DNA from: Agrocybe praecox
Taxonomy: Eukaryota > Basidiomycota > Agaricomycetes > Agaricales > Agrocybaceae
Length of the DNA: 64,000 bases
Reading direction: 5' to 3'
Assembly: GCA_964017145.1 (NCBI GenBank)
Contig: OZ024850.1
Span: forward strand, 2,953,618 to 3,017,617
The position numbers and the translations under genes are program-made. Numbering within the stretch: the stretch's first letter is position 1; the number at the start of each line of letters is the position of its first letter. Below are positions 1 through 24,332 of the stretch, in pieces. The notes beneath the pieces were generated by a model, which worked only from the letters and a program-made list of their open reading frames with translations, did no database searches and was not told where the DNA came from.

Positions 1-1918
1 TATCGCTTGTTACGAGATTGTTTATTTTCCCAACGAGGTTCTCTGTGTCCCCAGACGATTTGCTCGAGGGAACATCATCCGACCCGGCAGTTATTGCCGA
101 GGCTTCGGCACTAGCCGTGGCAAAGCTACCCAATTCAGACGGCGCTTCGACCTCAACGCCGTCCCCTGGTTTCTGCACAGGCGCGGCCTCCTTTTGTTCG
201 AGCGAACCAGATGGAATCTCGGCTTTGACCCTGATGCGCAAGCTATGCTCGAAAACGAGCTGGGTGAGAATAGCCTCTGTCCTGACGCGTACTTTTGTCT
301 GCACGAACAAGTTCCAATGTTCGCAGATGGATTTCATGACTGGCCCGAAGAACATGAGGGACACCCAGAACCAAGGCTTGACAGTAGATTTGGTCGCGTT
401 TCCATCAGATTCCAGGTACCTATATCAGGCGGTCATTTTGAGTCATACAAATGAACAGGAAATACATACTCCAGCGTTTTGTTAATACCAATAGGAGCCG
501 CAAAAGTGAGTACGCTCAACAGAACAAAAGTGGAGGCCATGATCAAAATATCCTTCCCTGAAAAGGGGTTTTTAATTAGACGGATTCAAAGATATACATC
601 ATTGACGTACGGAAATAACTTATCAGGCCAAAGAACAAATGTCTTCGCTTTGCTTTCGAGAATTGATCGACAAACTAAAAAAAATCAATGAATGGTTATA
701 TCACGGCCACTATCATTTTGAATGCGAGAGAAAACCCACAGGAAACGCAGAGGCAGATAGATATTCCGTGTAGTCATAATCTGCGAGTGGAGGGAGCTGG
801 TCGTGTCGAAGATGTGGGACCCTATTCGCCAATGATATCAACGGGTCAACATAGGCGTACGTGAGCGCTGAGAACCACGACGCGGTTTGTTCAGGGTTCG
901 GAGAATAATCATGTTTCTGTGAATTATTTTATTTGTGAGGTTTATGAAGAAATGAGTTGATGAATATCATAGTGGATGGAGTACCTCAGAATTGACAGGT
1001 CGATATTCCGTAGGCATTGATAGGGGAATGATGATTGTAAGGATGGCAAGCAATCCAATCTTGTACCACAACATTGGTTGGTCGTTTCTGTCCTTTGGAG
1101 AAGATTCATCCCTAGCCAGTGGCCACACATCCCGATACACGTAAATAGCAAACATGGACGCGACGATTAAATAGTGAAATGTTGTTGCTAAGCGTCTCCA
1201 CTTCCGGGGTCCAAAAGTGACAATCGATTCGACGAACGCAAAGAACTTGTGTGAAATTATAATCATGATATTGAAAAAGCGGAGCTTGTGCAAGTGTACG
1301 TACCGAAGCAGTATTCAATGAATTTTCGACACAGTAATAAACCCCACCAAAAACCCAGCTTGGTAACATCCCACAGTCCCTTTCATAGACATATGGCCAG
1401 CTCTCAAAAACGAACACATAGTATGTAGCCAATGCTCGGACCAGCATCAAGGCCACAATGGTATGTCCACCATAGAGCTTGATGACCCGCCGATTGATAT
1501 AGGGTCTGATTCGCGTCGCCAGAAATTGACGAAGAGATGTGAAGAAGGATTTGAGCTCATTGAACCCATGCGAATGCCTAATAATAGTGAATTGCTCGTC
1601 CAATCTGATTTTCAAAGATTGAAAATGCATTCCAATTGTGCTTGACGGTCTTGCAAATAGTACGCTTCGCCTGAAGATGCTGATGATTCCGGACAAAGCG
1701 TAAAGGAGCTGACACAGCAGAAACACAAGGACAATAACCAGAGGTATATTCCGTGGATCTTTCAAGATGTTGCTGGGACGTGGTTTGCGATTTAGAAACG
1801 CGTCAGTAAACAAAAAGACCACAATACAACAATGAACGGCTCTTTCTTACGAGTCTTCATGGCGCTCGAGGCTGAAGCCATCGGCCCCAGGATATTGAAG
1901 GTTGAACGGTGGGGTCAT
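1..1918 (-). CDS. ABCC (MRP-type) transporter paralogue 1, 5' part only
   Basis: This is the N-terminal part of a third ABCC transporter and runs off the left edge. The start is set at 1918: exon 1 (1851-1918) begins MTPPFNLQYPGADG, is followed by a 78-nt GTAAG..CAG intron, and exon 2 opens at 1772 with NILKDPRNIPLVIV. The phase-2 junction falls at the same place as intron 1 of the two downstream paralogues. The visible part covers the hydrophobic TMD0 segments, the linker and the start of TMD1. The frame near base 1 reads ENLVGKINNLVTSD, which matches NNLVGRINTMITVD in paralogue 2. No nucleotide-binding domain lies inside the window, so whether the gene is intact cannot be judged. By family it should be an ATP-driven exporter of conjugates or organic anions in the vacuolar or plasma membrane; the substrate is unknown. 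Confidence 0.85.
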
Positions 1919-2639
1919 TCAATGTGAGGGACTATAACGCGCAGCAGAATGGCGGAAAGAAAGGGAAAGTGGCCAGCTCCTTGACATGTTACGGCTTATT
2001 TATATGAGATTTCTTGTTGCCGTCGTTTGAGCGTGATGAAATACCGTGGCAGCATGGTTATAATTGGGCACAGGTGCGGAGCAATACAGAGTAATACACA
2101 TACCTGTTGATCGCACTCTGTCCTACCCAAGTACGACGTCTGTAGGGAATCATGGATGCTATTTATATAAAATGGTTTCACAATTTACCACGTGGGCGTA
2201 CAACTAATTCCAGTTCAATCGGAGTTAGTATGTCAGCCTGAAGCTTAAACACTATAAGCGCTTGCTGACCAACACCTGTCAGGTAATTCGCAAAGCGATC
2301 AATAGGATTTGCGACAGAAGGCCTCCAATTTACATTGCAAGAAGCGAGAGGATTCAAAATTTGATTTTGAATTGAATGTGAGTGCATGAAAATAATATCG
2401 GACATATTTTTGTACAAGATTCATGACAACTTCTTATTAATATTATTGCTATCACAATTTCAGAATCATCTTCAAAGCTGTACGTAGGTTAACAACCGGG
2501 GAACGGTTTCTTATCAGACCCAAATACAGTGAGTGTATGATTGTCAATTATGGCTGTCCACGTCCAACGTTCAATATCAATGCCAACCCTACTAACTTAG
2601 AAATAACTTTATATACTTGCATACACACGTAAATGATAC
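1919..2639. other. Intergenic region between ABCC paralogues 1 and 2
   Basis: This holds the upstream region of paralogue 1 and the 3' flank of paralogue 2. No convincing coding exon, RNA gene or repeat was seen. Confidence 0.5.
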
Positions 2640-9250
<6,611 letters not shown>

Positions 9251-9884
9251 GCCCGTCTAAGATGCGGTGATGCCAGAGGTGGAAGAGGGAAAGGATGTGT
9301 TTGAAGTGGGAATCAATATCTATATAACCAGGGACGGTCCAAGGACGGTCTAAATATAATTTGTCAGCTAAATATGCAACGCACAGCGTTCCATGTGTTG
9401 CATCTGTCGGCACATACCCCCCGAGCAGCCCTAGGTGCATGTCCAATATGTGTTGTATTTGGTTCGGGCCCCAGGGAAGATAAAAGCTTGATAAACACGC
9501 GATTTCCCCTTGATTTTCGTGTTTGAAGGGAACGGGAGGGTGAGGCATGAAGGAAGGATTTGAAATTGTAATAATCCACTGGGGTAAATTGGAGGCGGAA
9601 GCAAGGCGGAGGTCTGCGTGGGCGAGGCATGAGCGTGCGAAAATCTAAGAAGAATATGCACGTGATCAGGCGCGACCAGCGCGACCAGTCGCGACTTGAA
9701 AGCGGGCTGCAGAATGTGCTGAGCGCTTGTGCAGTATGTTTTACAGTCGTCACAGATAATGTATAGTCAAAGTACTCAAGAATAAAATATACGGTCCATT
9801 GAGGTGAAAAGGCAAGAAGAGTCGAAGTGGCAGACAGGATCAGCGTTACTGTATTTAGATTGGTAATTCATAAGTCACAGCGAG
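9251..9884. other. Intergenic region between ABCC paralogues 2 and 3
   Basis: Upstream region of paralogue 2 and 3' flank of paralogue 3. The short open frames here lack family resemblance; no gene, RNA or repeat was recognised. Confidence 0.5.
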
Positions 9885-16431
<6,547 letters not shown>

Positions 16432-17274
16432 TCTGCCTTTCCCCCCAAAACGACGCGAAGTGTCGGTTTAAAGACGTTTGTGCGTGGGTCAAGGGTTTAC
16501 GAGAGTAACAGTCCAATTTGATGGCCAAGATATAAATTTAGACGTTTGGCGCAGACCCAAGTATGGCCCATATGGCGGAGGCCAACTATTTTTTCCGCCG
16601 GATGAAGAAAATTGGAATAACGCGTTGCAGACGTGTTGGAGCGATTGATTGGAAATAAAACCATCCGGATAGTAAGCTACTGCTATTTATGGTAATTTTT
16701 ACCTTCCTGAAGAAAAAAAAGAGATAGACAAAGAAAACTGTCCGTTTTCTTTCAAAGAAAAGAAAAGAATTGAGGCCTGAGGCCTGAGGGCGAACCACGA
16801 CACCTTCAGTTGAGGTCGTTTTTGTTATCCTTGTGCTTTTGGCTCAAAGTAAGCCCGAACTTGGGCAAAGGGCAGTGGGCAAAGGGTTGTATGTACAAAT
16901 AACCATTAAATGGAGGGCACTGGTAAGATCTTTCAACCCTCGTTTGATGTAACCCTTTGCCCATGTTCGGATTTTATAAATTGTGTTTTTTTTTTTTTTT
17001 TTGAAATCATCAGATAGCAATCCGGGAAGTCACCTGAAGTTTCAAATATAAATCAACGACGGTCGAGTCCAAGGTAAGTACCAAAGAAATCCGATCGCAG
17101 AGCTAGAACTATACGTTATGCAATGACATTTATACCAGCGAGGAGGCAACGTATCCATTTTTCGATCGTTTATTATACGAAGCTACTCTTTAATCCAATT
17201 TCAAAATTTCAAGTTCAATGAAACAAAAGACTTCGAGGTTTTAATGCCGAACCCGGCATCTGTGCATCAAAGAA
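16432..17274. other. Upstream region of ABCC paralogue 3; low-complexity DNA
   Basis: No gene seen. It contains a T tract of about 20 at 16987-17003, a short GAGGCCTGAGGCCTGAGG duplication near 16773, and GGGCAAAGGG motifs (16863, 16878) with an inverted counterpart CCCTTTGCCC near 16953. Confidence 0.5.
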
Positions 17275-17995
17275 GGCGTGGGTATTTTTCTAAATATCAC
17301 GTGAAATGGGAAGATTATAAACCCTCCTAAAATTTTCCTGTTCTTCACTCATTCTGGAGTCGCATTATTGTCCCCCTGCATATTTTTCTTTCGCATGCAG
17401 GAGCCTACAGCGCACTCCTCGAAGAATATCGTGTCTCAGCTGGAGCGCTCTCCAGCCTTGATTGGCGGTTGACAAAGTTGACTTGGGGTAGTGTTCCTTA
17501 CCAGAGGCCCGACATCCGACATCTAGTTCGTATTCCTCATCTTTATTACTTCTTCCTTTTGTCTTTCTACGTCGAAACCTCAATATATTTGCGTTTGCAT
17601 TTTCTTCACTCAAGCGGTCTGGTCTCAAGATATCCGAGGTTGTCTGGCGGAGTGGAGGGATGATGTTGTCGCTTCCTAGCTTGCTCGCATCATCGGAGAG
17701 ATTTGCGTATCGGGCTTCTTCAGTGCCCAACGCTGGCTAACCTCAGGCGTGTCGTAGCAAAATCCTGCTGGCCATTTCCATTGACATGTGGATGTTATGT
17801 TAGTTTTCCCCAACGTGTGTCAATTCAGGTCGCGGATTGCGGTGCGCTCGCTGGAAAGTTTGCATACATTCCTGCATCCTACATCGCATGGCATTCCTGA
17901 TAGTGGAGGTTGGGCAAAATAAAATAAAAATGGCCACAAGATGTGTAGGTTCAAAAGATTTCGTTGATCCAGCTGAAATTGTTTCAAACCTCACA
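17275..17995 (+). repeat. Direct repeat, left copy, flanking module A
   Basis: Starts at GGCGTGGGTATTTTTCTAA. It is highly similar to 21308-22160 over its first 600 bp and patchily similar after that, ending near a shared GTGTAGGTTCAAA..GATTTCGTTGA segment. It contains no ORF of its own that makes sense. The pair brackets the MEM-A/2EXR-A block. The ends are not the TG..CA of LTRs. Confidence 0.8.
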
Positions 17996-18134
17996 TGCAG
18001 GCCTGCTGGGATTCACACAAATTAATTTCTATCCACCTGAAGGATAATCTTAACTTCAAATGTTAACATGCAGCAACCATGCGGATGGGTAAGATCGTGC
18101 CCTATAACTGCTGGGTACGAGGGTACCTGCAAGA

Positions 18135-19890
18135 ATGGTTCTTCTCGTCGAGTCATTTCTAACACTGCGTGCACTACCGAATAACACTATCACCATCCAA
18201 CGTATACTTCTCATATTCACCCTTCTTGCTATTCGAGGATGGATTTCTGGCGCCTCACCGGTCAGCACCTCACTCAAGAGGTTGGATATAAGAGACGATG
18301 AACGATGCACCTGTCCTGACACCCGTTCCATCCTCGACATAATCTGGAGCTGTCTCGTCACGATATTCCTCAGCACATGGGTCTGCATTCATCCAAATCT
18401 TCCACCCCCAAAGGAAAATCGTCTAATGCGTGCTCTGTGGCGCGTTCATTTGATGGGTTGGGCACTGATCGCACCAGAGATGATCCTTATGTGATCGTTT
18501 AGGCAGTAGTTCTATGCCCGACAGTTAACAAATGCCTTTTCAGGTGAGAATCCGGGATCACCAAACAATTGGAAATTTCGTAAGACTTACAAAGGTCTGC
18601 GAAGGTACAGCCCGCAATTGGAGTATGAAGCATAGCTTTCTCGTTATAATGGGAGGGTTTGTTCTGTTTAAATGAGACGAAGACATGGGCACAGTCCCGT
18701 ACGACTTGTTCGTTCAACTCGAGAAGGACGACCAGATCGTATTTCCGACCATAACTTCTGAGGAAATCGACAATACAAGCAAAGGGGACAGCCTTTCGAA
18801 ATTCGTTGTTATTCTCCAAACAGCGTGGTTTATCGTCCAGGTCATTGCTCGTGGGGTGCAGGGTCTGGCGATTACGGAGCTGGAGATTTCAACCATGGCA
18901 TTATGCTCGCTTAATGCAATGATATACTTATTTTGGTGGCACAAGCTACTGGATGTCGAATGTCGTGTTCCACTGTACCTCAAGCCAGGATCCGACTATG
19001 TATTTGTGTCGAGGCTGCAGGCAGCTGAAGTTATCGATAATTCGGAGTATTACTCTGCCCTCGTTGTAGAAGTGTTGCAGGATACAGTTGAAAGGCCTTT
19101 GGGCACTATGACCGTACGTGATTGAACGTACGTGCTCCCAGGGAAGTAATTGACTAATGGTGCAATTTGCAGGATCCATCAAACAGAAAAAGCGCGCAGA
19201 ACGTTTTCGGACGTTTAAGACGCTTTATCCGCAGACGCCTAATATTGTCCAACCAAGCGAAACTATACGAAATCTACATCCTCTTCAAGGCCGCCGTGCA
19301 AACCGATTATCGTGAAAAGAACATCTCTGTCTTTTTACCTTTATTTTTGATGAGGATACTTGTCCTCGGGGCGTCTGCTTGCCCCTTCCTTTTATTTTTC
19401 ACGGTGCTACTGCCTTCCAGCCAGATCCTATTTGGTATCGAGAGAGACGGCGATTTCTGGGTCGATCAGCCAAATATGACGCATTTGCCTATTTTCTATT
19501 CTCCTGAGACCGACGGGGGGGACGACGTTAATTTGTCTATCTGTGTATTCTCAGTCTCTGCAATTCTATTCGGTGGTTTGCATTGCATTGCATGGAACTT
19601 CCATTTTCCTACACACACTGAACTGATAATTTGGCGAGCTTCTTCTCTTTTCATTGCCACGATACCTGTGACAGTGTTGTCTTCCTTTACGTTTAGTTTC
19701 ATTAACGAGTGCACTGGGCAGAACAAGGGTATAGGATTCTATATATTCGCTGTGAGTATATCTTTTTTTTACTGGACTGTACCCTATCATACGTTTGTTT
19801 CTCATAGTAGAGTCATTTGTATTACTCCGTGAGCTGTCTCCGAGCGCGTTCTTGAACGTAGCCTGGAATAATGCCATTCCACATTTTTAA
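18135..19890 (+). pseudogene. MEM copy A: dead polytopic membrane-protein gene
   Basis: Aligns end to end with the intact MEM-C gene (56351-58089), with the same two introns. At least three in-frame stops break it: TGG to TGA at the Trp of MILMWS (about 18493), TGG to TAG two codons after RQ (about 18508), and a TGA replacing GGA in FVLFKGDED (about 18672). A one-base expansion of a T run (about 19761-19769) also shifts the frame before the last helix. The original C-terminus (..AFLNVAWNN.IPHF) is still readable and ends in TAA at 19888-19890. Function unknown; a membrane protein by its many hydrophobic segments. Its stop lies 15 bp from that of the convergent 2EXR-A gene. Confidence 0.85.
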
Positions 19891-19905
19891 GCACACTGTA
19901 ATGCA

Positions 19906-20865
19906 TCAATTGTCCCACAACTTCCAAACATGATTCTCTTCCCCTTCACACCTCAATGATATGCATCCGACTCTTGATCTTATGTACTGTGCATGTTGGT
20001 ACTGGTAGTATGTGGGTGGGCAATTGAGGACATAATCGAGATAATTATCCATCCATTTGACCACGTCTTTCGGATGGACAATCTTCCCGACCAGATGTGG
20101 ACGGAGCTCCAGACTTAGCTCTTCCGGCGAGCGCTTGTGAGGTATATGTTTGCCCCAATTCCGCATTGGCCATCCGGAGACGAGAGGCGGTAGGAATGAT
20201 TGACCAGGGGCAAGTTCCGGTAAAACAATGTCAAGGATGAGTGTTTCGATGCGAACGCGAGGTATTTCAGACGAATTATTGATAGCGTCAACTTCCTGTA
20301 TGGGGAGAATGCTGGTGTCGGTGTCCCCCAGTACCTTCTCGAGGGCAATAAATGGTGGCCCATGTTCAAGGAACCTCTCCAACAGCGTCAAAAGATTCCA
20401 GAGCATTGGATAAACTCCCCCATTTCCATGAGGCCACTCCGATTGAATGCACTGTCCTGTATTTCGAAATGTAGCATGAACCACAGGGATTGTGAAGCTT
20501 TTCCCCCATCGGATTGGAATGAGAGTCCAGGTAGGATACACCTTCTTCTCATTGACGATATCGATGTCCAATTCGTATCGCAGGGATGATGTTGAGTGTT
20601 TAACAAGGAAGTCGGTGAAGGAAGAAATCTCTGCATTGATTTGTTTGTTAAGGAGGAGTAAGGCGAGGTTCCTCGGCTTCGAATCAGATGGGTTGGGGTA
20701 TTGGATACATTTTTCGTGAGATTCACGCGGATTCCCTGGTAGTCTGTTTTGCTTGTTCCATGCCACGTCGGGTGCATATTGGTAGGGAGTAGTCAAATGC
20801 AGCATATAAATCAGTTGTCGGATTTCAGGATGCAGGTCAAGGAAAGGTGAAGTTGACAACGTCAT
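19906..20865 (-). CDS. 2EXR/F-box-like protein, copy A (intact)
   Basis: Single uninterrupted frame of 319 aa beginning MTLSTSPFLDLHPEIRQ. The FLDLHPEIRQLIYML opening followed by NLALLLLNKQINAEISSF resembles the 2EXR/F-box-like N-terminus of many fungal proteins (LPxEIRxxIY, then a 'former neighbour' helix). The family match is by eye. An upstream in-frame ATG at 20970 exists, but copies B and E begin at the equivalent of 20865. The remainder (WTLIPIRW, IRIETLILDIVLPEL, WPMRNWG, VHPKDVVKWMDNYLDYVLN) is conserved in every copy in this window and has no motif I recognise. This is the only one of five copies that is whole. It is convergent with MEM-A. Confidence 0.75.
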   Translation of the reverse strand: MTLSTSPFLDLHPEIRQLIYMLHLTTPYQYAPDVAWNKQNRLPGNPRESHEKCIQYPNPSDSKPRNLALLLLNKQINAEISSFTDFLVKHSTSSLRYELDIDIVNEKKVYPTWTLIPIRWGKSFTIPVVHATFRNTGQCIQSEWPHGNGGVYPMLWNLLTLLERFLEHGPPFIALEKVLGDTDTSILPIQEVDAINNSSEIPRVRIETLILDIVLPELAPGQSFLPPLVSGWPMRNWGKHIPHKRSPEELSLELRPHLVGKIVHPKDVVKWMDNYLDYVLNCPPTYYQYQHAQYIRSRVGCISLRCEGEENHVWKLWDN

Positions 20866-20999
20866 CCTGAATAATGGGAAGCAAAAGGTCAAAGTCGGGG
20901 CGTTCTTTTGAATCAAAAGGGACTGTTGGAACAGAGTAAATCCTCCAGGAACTTGAAGTATTTTTACCATTGGAGTCGCTAGTTATCATATACAGGAAA

Positions 21000-21290
21000 T
21001 TTTGCGTCCACCCTCCATACAAGAGGTCGATTTTCCTGGAAACGACGAGGGCGACGACCTATCTGCGTATTAGGCTCATCCGAGTTTGCAATTCTACTAT
21101 TTGATGGTTTTATATTCTATCGCCTGACGCGCCGAACTGATGATTTGGCTCCTTTGTATGTTTGCTTTTCTTAGTAAAGCCTTTCGCATATTACTCCGTG
21201 CGCTGCCTCCTATACTAAGTTCTTGGACGTGGATCAGATCCAGAATAATTTTACACCAAATTTTCGAGGAAGTACGCTATAATCCTATCA
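21000..21290 (+). pseudogene. Remnant of a MEM gene 3' end upstream of 2EXR-A
   Basis: Short blocks resemble the last exon of MEM genes: an ACTGATGATTTGGC stretch (the LIIWR region), ATTACTCCGTGCGCTGCCTCC, and TTCTTGGACGTGGATC before AGAATAATTTTACAC. Long deletions separate them. The same remnant, inverted, lies at 50700-50990 upstream of 2EXR-B. Confidence 0.6.
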
Positions 21291-21307
21291 AATTTAGGCT
21301 CAGGAAG

Positions 21308-22160
21308 GGCGTGGGTATTTTTCTAAGAATCACGTGAAATTGCAAGATATAAACCCTCCCGAAAATTTCCTGCTCTTCACTCACTGGAGTCGCATTATTG
21401 TCCCCCTGCATATTTTTCTTTCCGCATGCAGGAGCCTACAGCGCACTCCTTGAAGAATATCGTGTCTCAGCTGGAGCGCTCTCCAGCCTTGATTGGCGGT
21501 TGACAAAGGTTGACTTGGGGTAGTGTTCCTTACCAGAGGCCCGACATCTCGTTCGTATTTCCTCATCATCACTTCTTCCTTCGGTCTTTCTACGTCGAAA
21601 CTTCAATATATTTGCGTTTGCTTCATCCGTGGATGGCGGTCTGGTCTCAAGATACCCGAGGTTGTCTGGCGGAGTGGAAGGATGATATTGTCGTTTCCTA
21701 CCTTGCTCGAGCCTCGCATCATCGGAGAAATTTACGTATCACGGCTTCTTGAATACCCAACGTTTTCCAACCTCAGACGTCGTAGCAAAATCATGCTACA
21801 TAGTGCATTTTCATTGTCAAGTGGATGTTATATTAGTTTCCCCCAACGTGTGTCAATTCAGGTTGCAGATTGTGGTGCGCTCGCCGAAAAGTAATCCTGG
21901 GGATTGGTGACATAAAGTCTGAAAGTCAAGGCTACGAGCACATTTGCACACAATTAACCTACATCGCTAGCCATTTCTGATAGTAGATAATCGTGGAGAG
22001 GTGCATATTACATATGTGTTGGCCTTCAAAGCTTCAAGCCTCAAGCTAGCTTCAGGCCTTCAGATACTTTGCCGTTAACCTCGTTGGGCAAAACAAAAAA
22101 ATCGCCGGGAGGTGTGTAGGTTCAAAGGATTTCGTTGAACCAGCTGAATTCATTTCAGGC
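21308..22160 (+). repeat. Direct repeat, right copy, flanking module A
   Basis: Counterpart of 17275-17995. It matches closely from GGCGTGGGTATTTTTCTAAG to about 21892, then contains extra sequence before the last shared segment near 22110-22150. Confidence 0.8.
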
Positions 22161-24332
22161 GTCGAGGCCGAGTCGGGACGGAGAGGAAGTGAGCTGGAGT
22201 GGGTTGCAGTTAGATTCGGTCAGATCGCCAACCAGCCGGGCAGGGGGATTCAAGCAGCGCGTGGACTGGTTCATTCTTAGAGTCGAACCGACAGTTTTTG
22301 CACTCGCTGGCTCGTACATACCCCAGTTCGAACTGGCTCACACAAACGAGCTGAATTTGGAAAGAATTGCTTGATCGAGCCTCGTTCAACAACTCGGAGG
22401 GCCTATCGATCAAAAAAATAAAAGGAATGACGTCACGCAACTTGTACGCCCAGTCGCGCGGTCTATCGTCATTAATACGTACCCCCCTGCCAGCTGCCTC
22501 GATATTTAAAGAATTCGACGTATAAACTGCGAGAAACCAGGAAATAATAAAATTGACTCTCGGCTACCGTTCTCACGCATGGCCGAAGTGACGCGCAACC
22601 GACCGATGCACCAAGCAACTTTGGATGACATTAAGAATCGTGCTCGGTGACCCGGTGACGCGGACGGCTTGCATTCATAGCTACGAGAATTGAGCTATTA
22701 CTTTATTTTTTGTATAGTTATCTCTGTTCTGCATGTTTTCTCCGAATATTAACCAGTGCGCTTCCCTAGACACCTTTTAGATTAAAGAATTCTGAATTTT
22801 ATGTACTTTTTTTTTCCAAATATTTTTAGAAACTCTTTTGGACCTCTTACCTTATTTCATTGTTTTTGCAATACATTTAATGATTGACCATATGTCCTTT
22901 TGTTAATTATTCTTTGGCTCATTTTTAGTTGCTTGATCCACTTTGATATTTACACGCTAAATTTGTTGCACCGACACCATGCCTCTTGATCTCCCAGCTG
23001 TTTCTTAATCGTTCTCTCCGTCCCCCCACTGTGTTAAGCTTCTCATAGCAAAGGTGTGTCATGATACTATCATCGTAACTCCATCAAAGTACAAGGCTGA
23101 CTTCCCTTGCATTGCCATGTTCCATGCTAATTTACTTCTGGTGCCTTCTTGCTCTCTATGCATCTATTCATTTTATTTATATGTTCAACCTGCAGTACTT
23201 TGCTGTTCTGACTTTGTTGCCGATGGGAGCAGATTATTATCCTGTATACGTGTATAAATACGCCACTTCACTGCTGTATCCCGGTAAGATATAGTATTGA
23301 ATTATCAGCTCATTTTTACCATATCTTCGTCGTCGAGTGCCGTTTCTTTGACATTCTTCATGCCTTGTCGTTGTCCTGGACATCGACATCTCCCGTCTCA
23401 CCTTGTCCTCTCCTTACCGGTACCTGATACCAACTGGCATCCCTCCTCGACTTAATCGGTTCAGGACCTCGAGGCGATATCTAACAGGTACTAAGTAATT
23501 CAAAACGAATTCAGGTCATGCGGACTGCTTCTATGATTGACCTGCCAGTGCATGGCAATTTGATAACAGCACGACTCCTTTTCACCCTTTTTACACGTCT
23601 GCTTCACCGTTTTTTGTCTTCATTTTCTAATCCCGCCTCTAGACCTCTTTCTGCATGTACACCTGGTCCTGCAGATCCCTTGGAGAAGAAGCTCTGAAAG
23701 ATATTACTGGACTTTCGCACAGTAATACGGACGGGCCCCGAGCCTCGTGGACAGTCGCAGAAGCTTCATCGTGGCCACCAATTTTAGTGACCACAACTAT
23801 CGGGCGCCGGGCGCCTTCCTATCGGATTTCGAGTCGGTATTCCTTTAGCCTTGAAATATGAGGGATACAATTCCTATCTGAGACACATGCTTTTTTTGTT
23901 CCTCATGGGGAGTGCATTGCCTGGGACTAGATAGGACTAGATATGACCTCCTATGTATGACCTGAGGTGACCTGAGAGTCCCTGAACGCCAGATATGACG
24001 ATCTGAATTTCAATTTACCCCGCATCACATGAGTGGAGAAAGTCCGGATATAAGAATCCCCGACAGCCGAGGAGTCAGGGTTTGCAGTGTGCAATGGGTT
24101 TGCAACGAACATCCCAGGATATGTTGACAAGAAAACAAAACCTACATACAACGCCTCCGTCGATGCGGGGGTATGTATAAATATCTCTTTAGATAAGCGC
24201 ATTCCCTTCCTTCCTTTCTGATTATGACCGCAGCCTTCCGGTAAATCTTGAAACCGGCGCCCGTCGTTTTTTATATCTTTTGTACCACAGTTCCTCCTTC
24301 GCTTGACCTCCCTTTATCTCTGAACGGCGAGG
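22161..24332. other. Long intergenic stretch before the ligase gene
   Basis: About 2.2 kb, AT-rich between 22680 and 23000. No coding exon with family resemblance, no tRNA and no repeat shared with the rest of the window was seen. The last few hundred bases presumably hold the promoter and 5' UTR of the ligase gene. Confidence 0.5.

Noticed and set aside
18..485. Plus-strand frames at the left edge
   Set aside because: The minus strand encodes the ABCC TMD1 region, aligned with paralogue 2.
17275..22160. LTR retrotransposon defined by the two direct repeats
   Set aside because: No gag/pol-like coding, no TG..CA ends, no primer-binding site recognised, and the interior consists of two cellular-type genes found elsewhere in the window.
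22290..22345. GTTCGAACT-containing stretch as a possible tRNA T-arm
   Set aside because: No acceptor stem or anticodon arm can be paired around it.
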